64,000 nucleotides of DNA. Origin: Helicobacter fennelliae. GTDB taxonomy: Bacteria; Campylobacterota; Campylobacteria; Campylobacterales; Helicobacteraceae. This document shows positions 46,550 to 56,494 of the stretch, piece after piece. Position 1 is the first letter of the stretch. Each line of letters starts with the position of its first letter. Below the pieces are notes generated by a model. The model ran no database searches. It saw only the letters and a list, made by a program, of their open reading frames with translations, and was not told where the DNA came from. The position numbers and the translations under genes were made by a program. The DNA is taken from contig NZ_UGIB01000001.1 of NCBI RefSeq assembly GCF_900451005.1, forward strand, positions 1,860,001-1,924,000. The letters are read 5' to 3'.

Positions 46550-47777
46550 CTATTTAGATTCTAACATTGTCAAAAACTTCTTATAACTCTCCCAAGATTC
46601 TATAATCTGCGGACAAGTTGCTTCCAAATGCAGAATCTGACTCTCTATTGCTTTTGCTAAATCAAATGCTATTTTGGGATTTTCACATAAAGTAGCAATA
46701 AATTTTTCTAAAGTAACTCGATTGTCTATATAAATTTTAGTTTTATCATATAGAATCCGTATTTGAGAATCTATCAATTGAAATAACTCATTATGTAATT
46801 CATCTGGAAAATGCCTTGAAGTCGTAGAGATAAAGAGTTTGCGATTTGGGAAAAGCGGGTGAGTATAATCTTTTTTGATATATAAGCGTTTATCTCTTGC
46901 ATGATAAAAAGGAAACGCATCGCTTGAGCTAAAATGCCCCTCAAAAACACTTACAAAAACTTTATAACCATTTATTGTAAGCTTAAGAGGCATAACTCGC
47001 GTTAGCCAGTCGTTAATACGCATATTAAAATCTTGATTTTTTGGAAGAGCAAACCCAAGAAAAGAAGCTATTTTCTCCATACCACCTAAAGCAGATTCTC
47101 CGACTAGCTCTTTCATATCAATATAGAGCATTTCTTTTACAAATGGTTTAATTTGCTTATAATTAGTATAAAAAGCAATAGTTGTTGCATAGGGCGTTAC
47201 ACTTCTTTCTCTAATCTCTTTTAGACTTGCAAGAATATACGCTGATGTATTTTGACATTTTGTATTGTAATTCAAAGCAGAGATAAGCAAATCTATAGGA
47301 TCGCGCACAAGGCAAATGGCTGGCACTTTATATGTAAGGTGAGTTTGTATCCATTGTGGTTTTTTGGGAGTAGCGCCATCAAGTGTGATACCCCAAGTGG
47401 CATAATCACTATTAAGTAATAATTCAGTTTTAATAGCCAGCGAAAAATCAGTAGCTACTTCATCACGCAAAGCATGCATACTAATAGGTAAAATCCCCCC
47501 CCCCCCCGACAACATGGGTATTGCGGGCAATATTATCTGCCTTTAGATTCTGCGGATTGCTATGCAAAAGTGAGATAAAATAAAGTAGCGAGTGGAATCC
47601 AGCCCCATGAGTTCCGAGCGTAATAAATGAGTAAGTTTGAGGAATACGCAATTGGCATACTCGTGAAAGTGGCGTAAGAAAAACTTTTATATATATCTTT
47701 GCAAGAAAAAATTTAAATCCGTAACAACTGATAAAATCCATACATCTTTCATATTTTCTTTGTATAAAAGACAACAT
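46550..47777 (-). CDS. DUF2972-family protein, phase OFF at a G13 tract
   Basis: Two frames meet at 13 G (47507-47495). The N-terminal part (MLSFIQRKYERCM and on, start 47777 with AAAGGAAGG upstream) and the C-terminal part (ILPISMHALRDE and on) form one protein of about 409 residues when the tract is 12 or 15. As read, translation ends after VVGGGGDFTY. The CLVRDPIDLLISALNY block and the long C-terminus resemble Campylobacter/Helicobacter DUF2972 proteins, which look sulfotransferase-like and are often poly-G controlled. The function is unknown. Confidence 0.75.
47495..47507 (-). repeat. Poly-G tract (13 G) in the DUF2972 gene
   Basis: Thirteen C on the plus strand. The open register requires a multiple of three (12 or 15). 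Confidence 0.9.
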
Positions 47778-48024
47778 TTGCCTTCCTTTGAGTGAGATAA
47801 AACACAATTATAGCCATTTAAGCCATGATTTTAAATCATAAAATGTAAATTTATATCTTTAAACAAATCGGTGGGCACGGACAATTGTTTTATGTCGTTA
47901 TTAATTATTGTTTATGTTATTGCAGATTCTATTACAAGTTTTGAGGTAAATTTTGCAAACTTTGATATAGGCTTTGATTAAGCTTTGATATAGCTACCGC
48001 ACGCTTTAAAAGCGCGCGATAATC

Positions 48025-49095
48025 CTACTTCAGCTTCTCACTCACAATATCCACGATATTATCCCCCACCATTACGGCGATTTTTTCCATATATTCTGCC
48101 GGAGAGGTGAAGCCCACGCATGAGCAGTTGATTTCACCCAGCACATATTTATCCTTGCCATTTTTGTCGGTATCAAGGATAAAGTCCGCCGTCCAAATCA
48201 GCGGCAGGTCGTAGTTGCCAAGCTTCTCTCTTATGCCCGGTAACTGAACCAAAAACCAATCAATAAGCCCCTGCCAGTCTTTTGGCTCATCATAGCGATA
48301 TTTCGCCCCGCTAAAGAGTGTGGCAGAAAACGCATCGCCACCTTCCGCTGGCTTTTTATGCACGACATACACCGGCGTTTTATACAGCATTAAGATTCTG
48401 ATCTCGCCCTCTTTTATGCGCGGCAAGAAAGTCATATCCACAAGCATTCCATTATCGCCCACGATATACTGCTCGCAGAAGTCCATAAACTCGCCAAGCC
48501 GGCGCTCCTCAGTGTGATTGTCTTTTGCCTCAGTGCAGATGATTTTCGTATCAAGCGGCAGGCTTGCGCTCTTGCCATATTCACTCGCAGATTCTAATCG
48601 CACGCGCCAAATGCCTTCTCCCGTGGAACCGCGATTTTGCTTCAGCACGCGCTCGCCCTTAGCTAGGCTTTTAGGAAATGTCTCCTTAAAAGTCTTGATA
48701 TCATAATACGCGTAAGTGTCATCAGGCACAAGATCCGTGCTTGCGAGCTTTGTGAGGGCGTCTTTGGCGCCATAGCCTATCATCGCATCAGGGTGCGGCA
48801 TACCCACAAGCCCCGCATCGCAGAGCTTTCGCAAGACTTCAAAGTAGAGCTTCTCCTCTTTGAGATTGCCCGGATTCACCCGCGAGACATAGCCATCTGC
48901 GCTACTTTTGACATGCTCAAAGATTTTATTGCGCTCAGCCTCATCGCGTAGAATCTCATCGGTGAAAAACACCACTTCCGCATTCCAGCCCTTGGCTTTG
49001 AGCGCATTTACCATTGGCATTGTGTCTTTTCTATGCCCATCAGCGCCCTTATCGCTTCCTCCTCTTGCCTCAAAAAACACGATGTTTTTCTTCAT
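48025..49095 (-). CDS. Cj0069-family protein (ATP-grasp-like)
   Basis: A 356-residue protein starting MKKNIVFFEARGGSDKGADG. The blocks VLKQNRGSTGEGIWRV (about 157-172) and YVLGEINCSCVGF near the end look like the nucleotide and Mg sites of an ATP-grasp ligase, which would join an acid to an amine. This is pattern inference. It matches the protein group annotated Cj0069 in Campylobacter as recalled; no reaction is known. Codon use looks richer in GC than the neighbours, compatible with transfer. ATTACTCC-type complement (GGAG) precedes the ATG. Confidence 0.7.
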   Translation of the reverse strand: MKKNIVFFEARGGSDKGADGHRKDTMPMVNALKAKGWNAEVVFFTDEILRDEAERNKIFEHVKSSADGYVSRVNPGNLKEEKLYFEVLRKLCDAGLVGMPHPDAMIGYGAKDALTKLASTDLVPDDTYAYYDIKTFKETFPKSLAKGERVLKQNRGSTGEGIWRVRLESASEYGKSASLPLDTKIICTEAKDNHTEERRLGEFMDFCEQYIVGDNGMLVDMTFLPRIKEGEIRILMLYKTPVYVVHKKPAEGGDAFSATLFSGAKYRYDEPKDWQGLIDWFLVQLPGIREKLGNYDLPLIWTADFILDTDKNGKDKYVLGEINCSCVGFTSPAEYMEKIAVMVGDNIVDIVSEKLK

Positions 49096-49356
49096 TATTA
49101 CTCCTTTTTGTGTAGATATTTTACATAGTATAAAAGATTTTATTAAAAGGGCTTTGATTTTTATATTTTTGTTAGATTTTGTTAGAAGTAGTTACAAAAT
49201 AATACTTTAAAATTAAAGAATCCATAAAACATCTCAAAGCAAAATATCTCACAAACACAGAGATTACTTAAGAATAACTTCAGTTATGTTTTTTTATGAT
49301 TCCGTGGTTTTTTACTTTATGAATACAAAATATCAAATTACTAGAAGGGAGTATCT

Positions 49357-51129
49357 ATGTATTACAGTAGTGGAAATTTTGAAGCATTTGCGCGCCCTAA
49401 GAAGCCAAAAGATATAGAATCCAAAAAAGCCTATCTTGTAGGAAGCGGGCTTGCTTCTTTGAGTGCGGCAGCATTTCTAGTGCGCGATGCGCAGATGCAG
49501 GGCAAAAATATTCATATTTTAGAAGAGCTAAATATCGCAGGCGGGGCTTGTGATGGGCTTGAAATGCCAGAGAAAGGCTTTGTAATCCGCGGTGGAAGAG
49601 AGATGGAAAATCACTTTGAGTGCTTATGGGATCTTTTTTCTTCGATTCCTTCACTTGAGAGCGAGGGAGTTTCTGTGCTTGATGAATTTTATTGGCTTAA
49701 TAAAGAAGATCCAAATTTCTCACTTATGCGTGCTACACAAAACCGCGGGCAAAGTGCACACACAGATGGCAAATTTACCCTCTCGCCTAAAGCCTCGCTT
49801 GAGCTTATCAAACTCTTTTTTACCAAAGATAGCGATTTGTATGACAAAACCATAGATGATGTCTTTGATGAAGAATTTTATAAGTCAAATTTTTGGCTGT
49901 ATTGGCAGACTATGTTTGCTTTTGAAAAATGGCATAGCGCACTTGAGATGAAGCTCTATATCCAAAGATTTATCCACCACATAGGTGGTTTGCCTGATTT
50001 CTCCGCATTGAAATTTACTAAATATAACCAATACGAATCCCTAATCCAACCGCTTGTAAGCTATCTGCAATCACATGGCGTAGTCTTTGAGTATGGCGTG
50101 CGCGTGAAAAATGTGCATTTTGAATTCTCACAAGACAAAAAGATCGCAAAGCGCATTGAGCTTATACGCGATGGCAAGGAAGATTCTATCGCACTTACTC
50201 CAAACGACTTAGTCTTTGTAACAAATGGTAGCTGCACAGAAAGCTCTGCGCTTGGAGATAATACACACGCACCAAAGCTTAGCGTCAATAATGGCGAGGG
50301 TGGCTGCTGGGAGCTGTGGCGCAATATCGCTACACAAGATAAAGCCTTTGGAAATCCTGCGAAATTCTGCTCTAATATCAAAGCGACAAATTGGGAATCT
50401 GCGACTATCACCCTGCTTGATGATAAAATCACGCCTTATTTACAAAAAATCTGCAAGCGAGACCCTCATAGTGGCAAAGTCGTAACAGGTGGAATTATTA
50501 CAATTAAAGATTCTTCATGGCTTATGAGCTATACATTTAACCGCCAACCGCATTTTAAAAAGCAGCCTAAAAATCAGCTTGTGGGCTGGATTTATGGGCT
50601 TTATACTGATAGAGAGGGGGATTATATCAAAAAGCCTATGAAAGAGTGCAGTGGGCAAGAAATCGCCCAAGAGTGGCTCTATCACCTAGGTGTAGAGGAG
50701 GATAAAATCGCAGAGCTTGTCAAAAGCACAAACACTATTCCTTGCCTTATGCCTTATATCACCGCATTTTTTATGCCAAGAAAAAGCGGAGATAGACCAA
50801 AAGTAGTGCCTGATGGTTGTATAAATTTTGCTTTTATCGGGCAGTTTAGCGATACAATCCGCGACACCGTTTTTACCACAGAGTATTCTGTGCGCACAGC
50901 CATGGAAGCGGTTTATACGCTTTGTGAAGTGGATAGAGGCGTGCCTGAAGTCTTTAACTCATGCTATGATATCCGTTGCTTACTAGAAGCGACTTCAAAG
51001 CTACTTGATGGCAAGAAAATTACAGATATAGATATGTCTTTTATGGAAAAAATCGGGCTTAACTTGGTGATTAAAAAACTCAAAGGCACATTTTTTGAGG
51101 AATTTTTACACAGATACAAACTTATCTAA
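49357..51129 (+). CDS. ohyA: Oleate hydratase
   Basis: FAD enzyme of the MCRA family that adds water to cis-9 double bonds of fatty acids, giving 10-hydroxystearate from oleate. It confers tolerance to host unsaturated fatty acids. At 590 residues the family blocks are [19 protein letters not shown] (dinucleotide loop, about 26-44), [27 protein letters not shown] and the late [36 protein letters not shown] precedes the ATG. It stands alone and is divergent from the Cj0069-family gene. Confidence 0.95.
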   Translation: MYYSSGNFEAFARPKKPKDIESKKAYLVGSGLASLSAAAFLVRDAQMQGKNIHILEELNIAGGACDGLEMPEKGFVIRGGREMENHFECLWDLFSSIPSLESEGVSVLDEFYWLNKEDPNFSLMRATQNRGQSAHTDGKFTLSPKASLELIKLFFTKDSDLYDKTIDDVFDEEFYKSNFWLYWQTMFAFEKWHSALEMKLYIQRFIHHIGGLPDFSALKFTKYNQYESLIQPLVSYLQSHGVVFEYGVRVKNVHFEFSQDKKIAKRIELIRDGKEDSIALTPNDLVFVTNGSCTESSALGDNTHAPKLSVNNGEGGCWELWRNIATQDKAFGNPAKFCSNIKATNWESATITLLDDKITPYLQKICKRDPHSGKVVTGGIITIKDSSWLMSYTFNRQPHFKKQPKNQLVGWIYGLYTDREGDYIKKPMKECSGQEIAQEWLYHLGVEEDKIAELVKSTNTIPCLMPYITAFFMPRKSGDRPKVVPDGCINFAFIGQFSDTIRDTVFTTEYSVRTAMEAVYTLCEVDRGVPEVFNSCYDIRCLLEATSKLLDGKKITDIDMSFMEKIGLNLVIKKLKGTFFEEFLHRYKLI

Positions 51130-51174
51130 AAACTCAAAAATAGACTCACTCAAAACTAGAATCTATGTCATTTT

Positions 51175-51217
51175 CGTCATTGCAAGGCGCGAAGCAACGA
51201 AGCAAAAGAGAATCTAG
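51175..51217. repeat. REP-like fragment, family B
   Basis: GTCATTGCAAGGCGCGAAGC followed by AACGAAGCAAAAGAG, the same type as at 4534-4562 and 38408-38435. It lies in the gene-free stretch 51130-51517, which also holds the family A element. Confidence 0.6.
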
Positions 51218-51241
51218 ATTTGCCCTACAACTAGATTCCAG

Positions 51242-51460
51242 TAGAATCTAGATTCTATGCAAATACAAGCGAGCGTAAAGAAATCCTCTATTTTTAGGCA
51301 GATTTTAGGGTTGTGTAGAAATTTTAGGCAAGCAAAAACACAAAAAAGTGTAACATAAGCGTTCATTGTAGGTTTGCAGGCTAAAAATTTCAAAATCCCT
51401 GAAAGATGCAAAAAAGAGAGGATTTAGATTCTATATGTAAAATGGGTTCTAGATTCTAGT
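51242..51460. repeat. Dispersed intergenic element, family A copy 3
   Basis: Begins TAGAATCTAGATTCTATGCA, then AATACAAGCGAGCGTAAAGA, and ends AGAGAGGATTTAGATTCTAT with a final TTCTAGATTCTAG. The inner GGCTAAAAATTTCAAA segment (51380-51395) also follows copy 2 (25091-25106). No ORF lies in 51130-51517. Confidence 0.65.
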
Positions 51461-51517
51461 ATTATTGCAAACAACTATCTAAGAAAATGCAATCACCAAA
51501 AAAGCCCAATTTTTCAC

Positions 51518-54094
51518 TTAGCTTTTATCTCTGAAGACAAATGTTTCAAAACTCTCCCTAAAACTTTCTTTATTTTTTTGTTTGAAAAACTCAAGCCCTG
51601 AAATCTCCACATGAAGATTTGATCTCTCAAGTCTAGCTTTATGTGTAAGGCTTAGCAAAAACTCCTCTTTCCATTTGTCATTAAGCTCTAAATGCTCGCC
51701 CTTTGGCTCGATTAAACACTGCGTTATTATAAACTCATCATTTTTTCTTTTGCCCAAAAAATAAAAATCAGGCTCAAATCTATCCGCATAATGCTCATTT
51801 ACCTCGCCATTTGCTAAATACTCTCTATCATCATACACCGCAAATTCAGCCATTCTTTCATTACGCACCACAAGCCATTCTTTAAAATGCTTATTGATTA
51901 AAGCCTTGTTTTGCTCGATAAAGTCTAAAAATTCACTCTCCAAACTTGAGCCTACAAATTTTTCATACACAAACCATTCATATTTTGCGCCATTTTCTTG
52001 GCTTATTTTATCTTTTGCCTCCCTGTAAATTTCTCTATCTTTAAGATAACTTTCAAGCTTTTTTGCCTCCCAAGAGCCTAGAGTGTAACTATCTTCAAAT
52101 TTCAAGCTTGTATCTTTAAAAGCCTCGCACACAAAAAGAGCAATTTTAAGCTGTGCTTGAGGGCTGTTTAGATTTTGTTTTTTGTGTATTTTTGCTAAAG
52201 TATTTTGCAAGAAATTCCGCACAAATTCCCGTCTTGAGTCTATTTTAAAGATTTTTGCTAGGTTTTCAAAATGATAAAACTCGCCTAAAATATTCATTGC
52301 CTTTAAAAACACCTTTTCATTTATATTTTTAAGCTCAAAGTCTTTATGTGTGTGCTCATCATAGTCTTGCTCTTTTTCTAGCTCGCTTAAAAACTCCCAC
52401 TCCTTTATACCCTTTGCCTCAAAAAGCGGAATTTCAAGCCTTGCAAGCCTTTCTTTTAAGCCTTCATTTATCTTGTCATTAAAAAGAGTTTTGCCCTGCT
52501 TGCGCCTTGAATTTGTCGCAAAAATTGCCTCTTTGTAAAAGCTTTTGTTTTTGATCGCTTCTTTTATCTTAAGCACGATTTTTTCTTTTTCATTTTCTGC
52601 TGGCAAACCTATTGTGTCAAGTTCTTTACTCAATCTTAAGATATATTCATTTTCACTTGCTGCGTGATAGCTTAGCCTTTCAAGGGCTTTTAGCGACGTG
52701 CTTTCATCATCAAATTTACGTTTAAAGCTCTCTTCATAGCCTTGTATTGTAAAAGGAAAATACCTCGCACCCCTACCTATAAGTTGAGCTTCTTTGGTGC
52801 TTTCGTTTATATTGCCTGTGTTAAGACGCACTATATCAAAAAGATTTAGCACGTCCCAGCCCTCATTGAGCTTATCTACTGCAAAGATAACGCGTATTTC
52901 ATTATCTTTATCCTCTAAAGAATTAAGTTTAAGCTGATATTCATTTGCTTCTTTGCTGTCATTGACATTGAGTATAAAATGCTCGCTAAAATTAAGCTTT
53001 ATAATCTCACAAAGCTTTGTTTCATCTATATTTAAGCCCTTAAAAAATTCTAAAGCCTCATCAAAAAGCGTTTTTTCTTTTTCATTTTGCGTGTAAGCCT
53101 TGAAAAAATCTTGCACTTTTTTTGCGCTCAAGTTTTTCACAAATTCCTTAAATTCAAGCTCATTGTCTTTGGATTCTTTTATAGTCTTGCTTTTATATAG
53201 CACCACAGGTTTTAAAAACACCCCATTTTCTTTTGCTAAATACTGCCTATAAAGACTTGCTATCATAGAGCCTAAAAAGCGCTCCTCTTTTTCAAGCCCT
53301 GCGTATTTTAAAAGAAAGATTTTCTTACTGAATCTATCGGTATAAAATTCTTTTAGGGCATATTCAAAGATGATTTTATCTTGGTATTTGCTTTGCACAG
53401 CGCTATCTTTTGGTAAGGTAGCTGAAAATTCAAGCATTATATTTTCTTTGTGTGCTTTAAAAGCCTTATTCATCATACCTTCCCAACCCTCTTTATCTTC
53501 TTGTTCGCTTGTGCTAAGCTTTTTCTTAGTATCTGCGTTTAAGTGGTGCGCCTCGTCCGCTAAAAAGACAAATTTCCGTCCCTTTAAATCCTCCAAAGTA
53601 AAAGCGTTTTCTCTTTCGTTTGTAAAAAGGCTGTAAAGCCCTTGAATAGTGTTAAAATAGACATTTATGGCGCCTTTTTTGCTTTCGCTTAAATTTTCTA
53701 TTAAGTTAATCTCCACTTGTTTTTCATTTATGATGATAGGGCTTTTAAAAAGGTATTTACTTGAATATTTATCAGCAAAATTCGCCTTAGTTTTTTCCAA
53801 TATAGAATTAGTATTTACAAAGAAAATAAAATCTCTATATCCCCTTTTATAGCAATCAAGTATCAAAGCAGCCATTATCAGCGTTTTCCCACTGCCCGTT
53901 GCCATATTAAACATTAAGTGATTTTGTTTTATAGAATCTACATTAGCATAATAATATTTCAGTGCTTTTTCTTGATAGATTCTTAGCTCTTTAGATAAAT
54001 TTTCTTTGATATACAAAGGTATCTCTATATCTTCCAGCCCTCTTTTTCCAAACTCTTCTAGTAAAATCTCATATAGCTTTTTTTTATTAGACAT
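51518..54094 (-). CDS. res: Type III restriction enzyme, Res subunit
   Basis: ATP-dependent helicase-nuclease partner of Mod, needed for cleavage between inversely oriented sites. A superfamily 2 helicase core has Walker [12 protein letters not shown] (about 66-76) and motif [12 protein letters not shown] (about 183). The [19 protein letters not shown] and IGRGARYFP motifs V/VI follow. The C-terminal nuclease site reads FEPDFYF...CLIEPKGEH, a PD-(D/E)XK type. About 858 residues from the ATG at 54094, which overlaps the mod stop by eight bases. Restriction also depends on the Mod subunit, which is out of frame here. Confidence 0.92.
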   Translation of the reverse strand: MSNKKKLYEILLEEFGKRGLEDIEIPLYIKENLSKELRIYQEKALKYYYANVDSIKQNHLMFNMATGSGKTLIMAALILDCYKRGYRDFIFFVNTNSILEKTKANFADKYSSKYLFKSPIIINEKQVEINLIENLSESKKGAINVYFNTIQGLYSLFTNERENAFTLEDLKGRKFVFLADEAHHLNADTKKKLSTSEQEDKEGWEGMMNKAFKAHKENIMLEFSATLPKDSAVQSKYQDKIIFEYALKEFYTDRFSKKIFLLKYAGLEKEERFLGSMIASLYRQYLAKENGVFLKPVVLYKSKTIKESKDNELEFKEFVKNLSAKKVQDFFKAYTQNEKEKTLFDEALEFFKGLNIDETKLCEIIKLNFSEHFILNVNDSKEANEYQLKLNSLEDKDNEIRVIFAVDKLNEGWDVLNLFDIVRLNTGNINESTKEAQLIGRGARYFPFTIQGYEESFKRKFDDESTSLKALERLSYHAASENEYILRLSKELDTIGLPAENEKEKIVLKIKEAIKNKSFYKEAIFATNSRRKQGKTLFNDKINEGLKERLARLEIPLFEAKGIKEWEFLSELEKEQDYDEHTHKDFELKNINEKVFLKAMNILGEFYHFENLAKIFKIDSRREFVRNFLQNTLAKIHKKQNLNSPQAQLKIALFVCEAFKDTSLKFEDSYTLGSWEAKKLESYLKDREIYREAKDKISQENGAKYEWFVYEKFVGSSLESEFLDFIEQNKALINKHFKEWLVVRNERMAEFAVYDDREYLANGEVNEHYADRFEPDFYFLGKRKNDEFIITQCLIEPKGEHLELNDKWKEEFLLSLTHKARLERSNLHVEISGLEFFKQKNKESFRESFETFVFRDKS

Positions 54095-56028
54095 TATCAT
54101 CACCATAAAATATTTTATTAAGCTTTATAACTTCGCTAGATATTGCATAATCCTTATCTTCTATATCCCCATATAACACATAGTCCATATTAGAATCTAA
54201 AATGCTTAATAAAACTTCTTTTTTCTCTTGTAAATCTAATTCTTTAAACTCTCTATCTTTTAAAATACTATCTAAATCTATACGATAATCCAAAAAAGCC
54301 TTAGATTCTAAATCTTTGTAAATAGAATCTAGCATTTTTTCATCATTTATATTTTTTATTCTCTCTTTATATATTGCATTTAAAGGCATAAGCTCTGCAT
54401 AGATAAAGCCTCCACCCCCTTGCCAATCTACCGCTTTACTAATCCCTCCTTGCTCCCCGCTCACCACCTTTTTAAGCCGCTCTTTTGTGATAGATTCTAT
54501 ATAGTCCATTTGCTCTATGCCTATCCACCGCCTTTTCATTTTGTGCGCTACTGCTAGCGTTGTGCCGCTTCCAGCAAAAAAGTCCATTACTAAATCGTTT
54601 TCTTGCGTGGATATTTCTATAATGCGTTTTAAAAGTGCTTCGGGTTTTTTGCCAGCATTTAATTGAACTCCGCCTTCTTGCCTACAATTTCCAAAGGCAT
54701 CTTCAAATTCAAGATAATTAGAAATTGATTTTTCTTTTAATGAAACTCCATTTTTTAATTCCGCAACTCTATCAAGTGGCACACCAGAATAAAATTTTCC
54801 CTTTGTAGCATTTTCTTTTTTTGGACCTGTAAAAAACCTATATCCCAACCCATCTTCGCCTACATCATAAACCTTATATAAAACTTCTAATCCGTCTTCG
54901 CCAACCCTACTTGAAATATAATTATTAAATATTTTACCAGAAGCATTGTTTCTTAATACCGTGCCAGTAGCCCAAGTTTCTTTAAGTGCTTTTATTGATG
55001 GATTAACTTTACTTATTGTGTAACTATTTTTATAAAAAATTTCCACTCTTTTATTACCAAAATATGTTTCTTTATCGCATTCTTTTAACAATTCTATATT
55101 CCAGCAAAAAGAATCTAATGAATACTGCTCTTTATCTTTAATAGGTTGATAATTGTTTTTCTTATAACATAAAATGGTTTCTATCATTTTTTGATAATTG
55201 TTTTTTTCAGTAAGAGTTTTTCCCTCATATCTAACTTTTACAAAAAAACAGGTTTCAAAGTTATTTCCCCCCCCCCCCCCCCCCGTTAAATATCTCATCG
55301 CATAGCACTTTTAAATAAGCCTGTTCGTTGTCATCGCATTGTATAAATATCACGCCATCATCTCTTAAAAACTCCCTTGCAATTTCAAGGCGGTTTTTCA
55401 TAAAAGTAAGCCAAGTGGAGTGATTGAAGTTGTCATTATAGTTGAAGCTATCATTACCTGTATTATAAGGTGGGTCAATGTATATGAGCTTTACTTTATT
55501 TGCAAACTTCTTTTTTAAAGAGTGCAGGGCTAAAAGGTTGTTGCCTTTTATTAAGAGATTAGCATTGTTAAGATTTTCTTTTAAATCCCCTATAAGCTCA
55601 AAATTTTGCAAAGCTTTTGGAGAAAATAAAATATCAATCTCACTTCTAGCCAACACTTCATTAAAAAATATTTCCTTGCTCTTTTGCTCATCTTTGCTTT
55701 GTGCGCCCTTTAAAACGCAGTCTTTAAAGGGGAAGTTTAGCACGACTTTATCATCTTTTTTGATAAAAGTTTCATGTGTGCTTAAGCCTATTTTGTTGCT
55801 AAATTTTGTATAGCTTGCATTTAAAAGCCTTAAATTCAAAAAGCTTAAAAATTCCTCTTTTTTAAAGATAAAAGCTGAATTTAGGGCTGTGAAAAATCTT
55901 TGCTTGAAACTCTCATTCGAGAGTAAAAACTCAAGGAGTTTGTCATCATCTTGTGAAGCAAGGTTCATAAGCTCTAAATTCGAGCCAAATTCCTTTTCTA
56001 AAAGTTTGAGTAAATCTAAATCTTGCAT
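54087..56028 (-). CDS. mod: Type III DNA methyltransferase Mod, phase OFF at a G18 tract
   Basis: Adenine-N6 methyltransferase of the beta class. The N-terminal part (start 56028, AAAAGGAG upstream) includes [12 protein letters not shown], catalytic motif IV. The C-terminal part includes [26 protein letters not shown], the SAM site. They are in different frames, joined by 18 G (55284-55267). With 17 or 20 G they give one protein of about 646 residues. As read, the N-terminal part ends [10 protein letters not shown]. The target-recognition region follows the tract. Such genes control phasevarions in other pathogens. Confidence 0.88.
55267..55284 (-). repeat. Poly-G tract (18 G) in mod
   Basis: Eighteen C on the plus strand, the longest homopolymer here. 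The open register needs 3n+2 (17 or 20). Length calls of such tracts are error-prone, so the true majority state should be taken with care. Confidence 0.9.
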
Positions 56029-56037
56029 AATTCTCCT

Positions 56038-56103
56038 TTTATGTATATATGGTATTGAGTTATAATCTTTGGATTCTAAGAATCCTATTATAAATCACTC
56101 TAT
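56038..56103. repeat. 66-bp exact direct repeat, left copy
   Basis: Identical to 59163-59228. Includes the last two codons and stop of dmpI, a GGATTC-TAA-GAATCC hairpin and TATAAT-like boxes on both strands. As it lies directly before mod, it probably holds the mod promoter (minus-strand TATAAT at 56092-56087). Confidence 0.9.
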
Positions 56104-56271
56104 ACCGCCAAATCCTATATCGCTAGGTTCGATTGATTCTAAGCAAACCACAATTCGCTCTTTTGCCTTGCCGTATTTGGTGGAGAGTAGCTCGGTAATG
56201 TCGGCGATTAGTTGCTCTTTTTGTGCTTTGTCTAACTCTGGCTTGGCTAATTTTATCGTTACAAGTGGCAT
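56095..56271 (-). CDS. dmpI: 4-oxalocrotonate tautomerase-family protein
   Basis: A 58-residue protein starting MPLVTIKLAKPELDKAQKEQ. Pro2 after Met removal is the catalytic base of the tautomerase family; H. pylori has a close homologue annotated DmpI. The segment KERIVVCLESIEPSDIGFGG matches the family end. It acts on small keto-enol substrates, with the physiological one unknown. AAAGGA precedes the ATG. It stands divergent from cstA and upstream of mod, with the direct repeat covering its stop. Confidence 0.9.
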   Translation of the reverse strand: MPLVTIKLAKPELDKAQKEQLIADITELLSTKYGKAKERIVVCLESIEPSDIGFGGIE

Positions 56272-56494
56272 TTTGCGTCCTTTGTGTTTTTTGTGTTTAA
56301 GGTTAAAATGTGCGGATTATATCTAAAAAAATAGGTGTGTTTTATTTATCGTATTGTGACATTTTTGTAAATATTTTTCAATGTTTTATCAAAAAACAAT
56401 TAAAACTTATTATTTTTTAAGTTTATATAAATAATGAAACATTAAAATCTTTGTGTTTGTTACAAACGAAAATTTTATTTTTAAGGAGACATTT

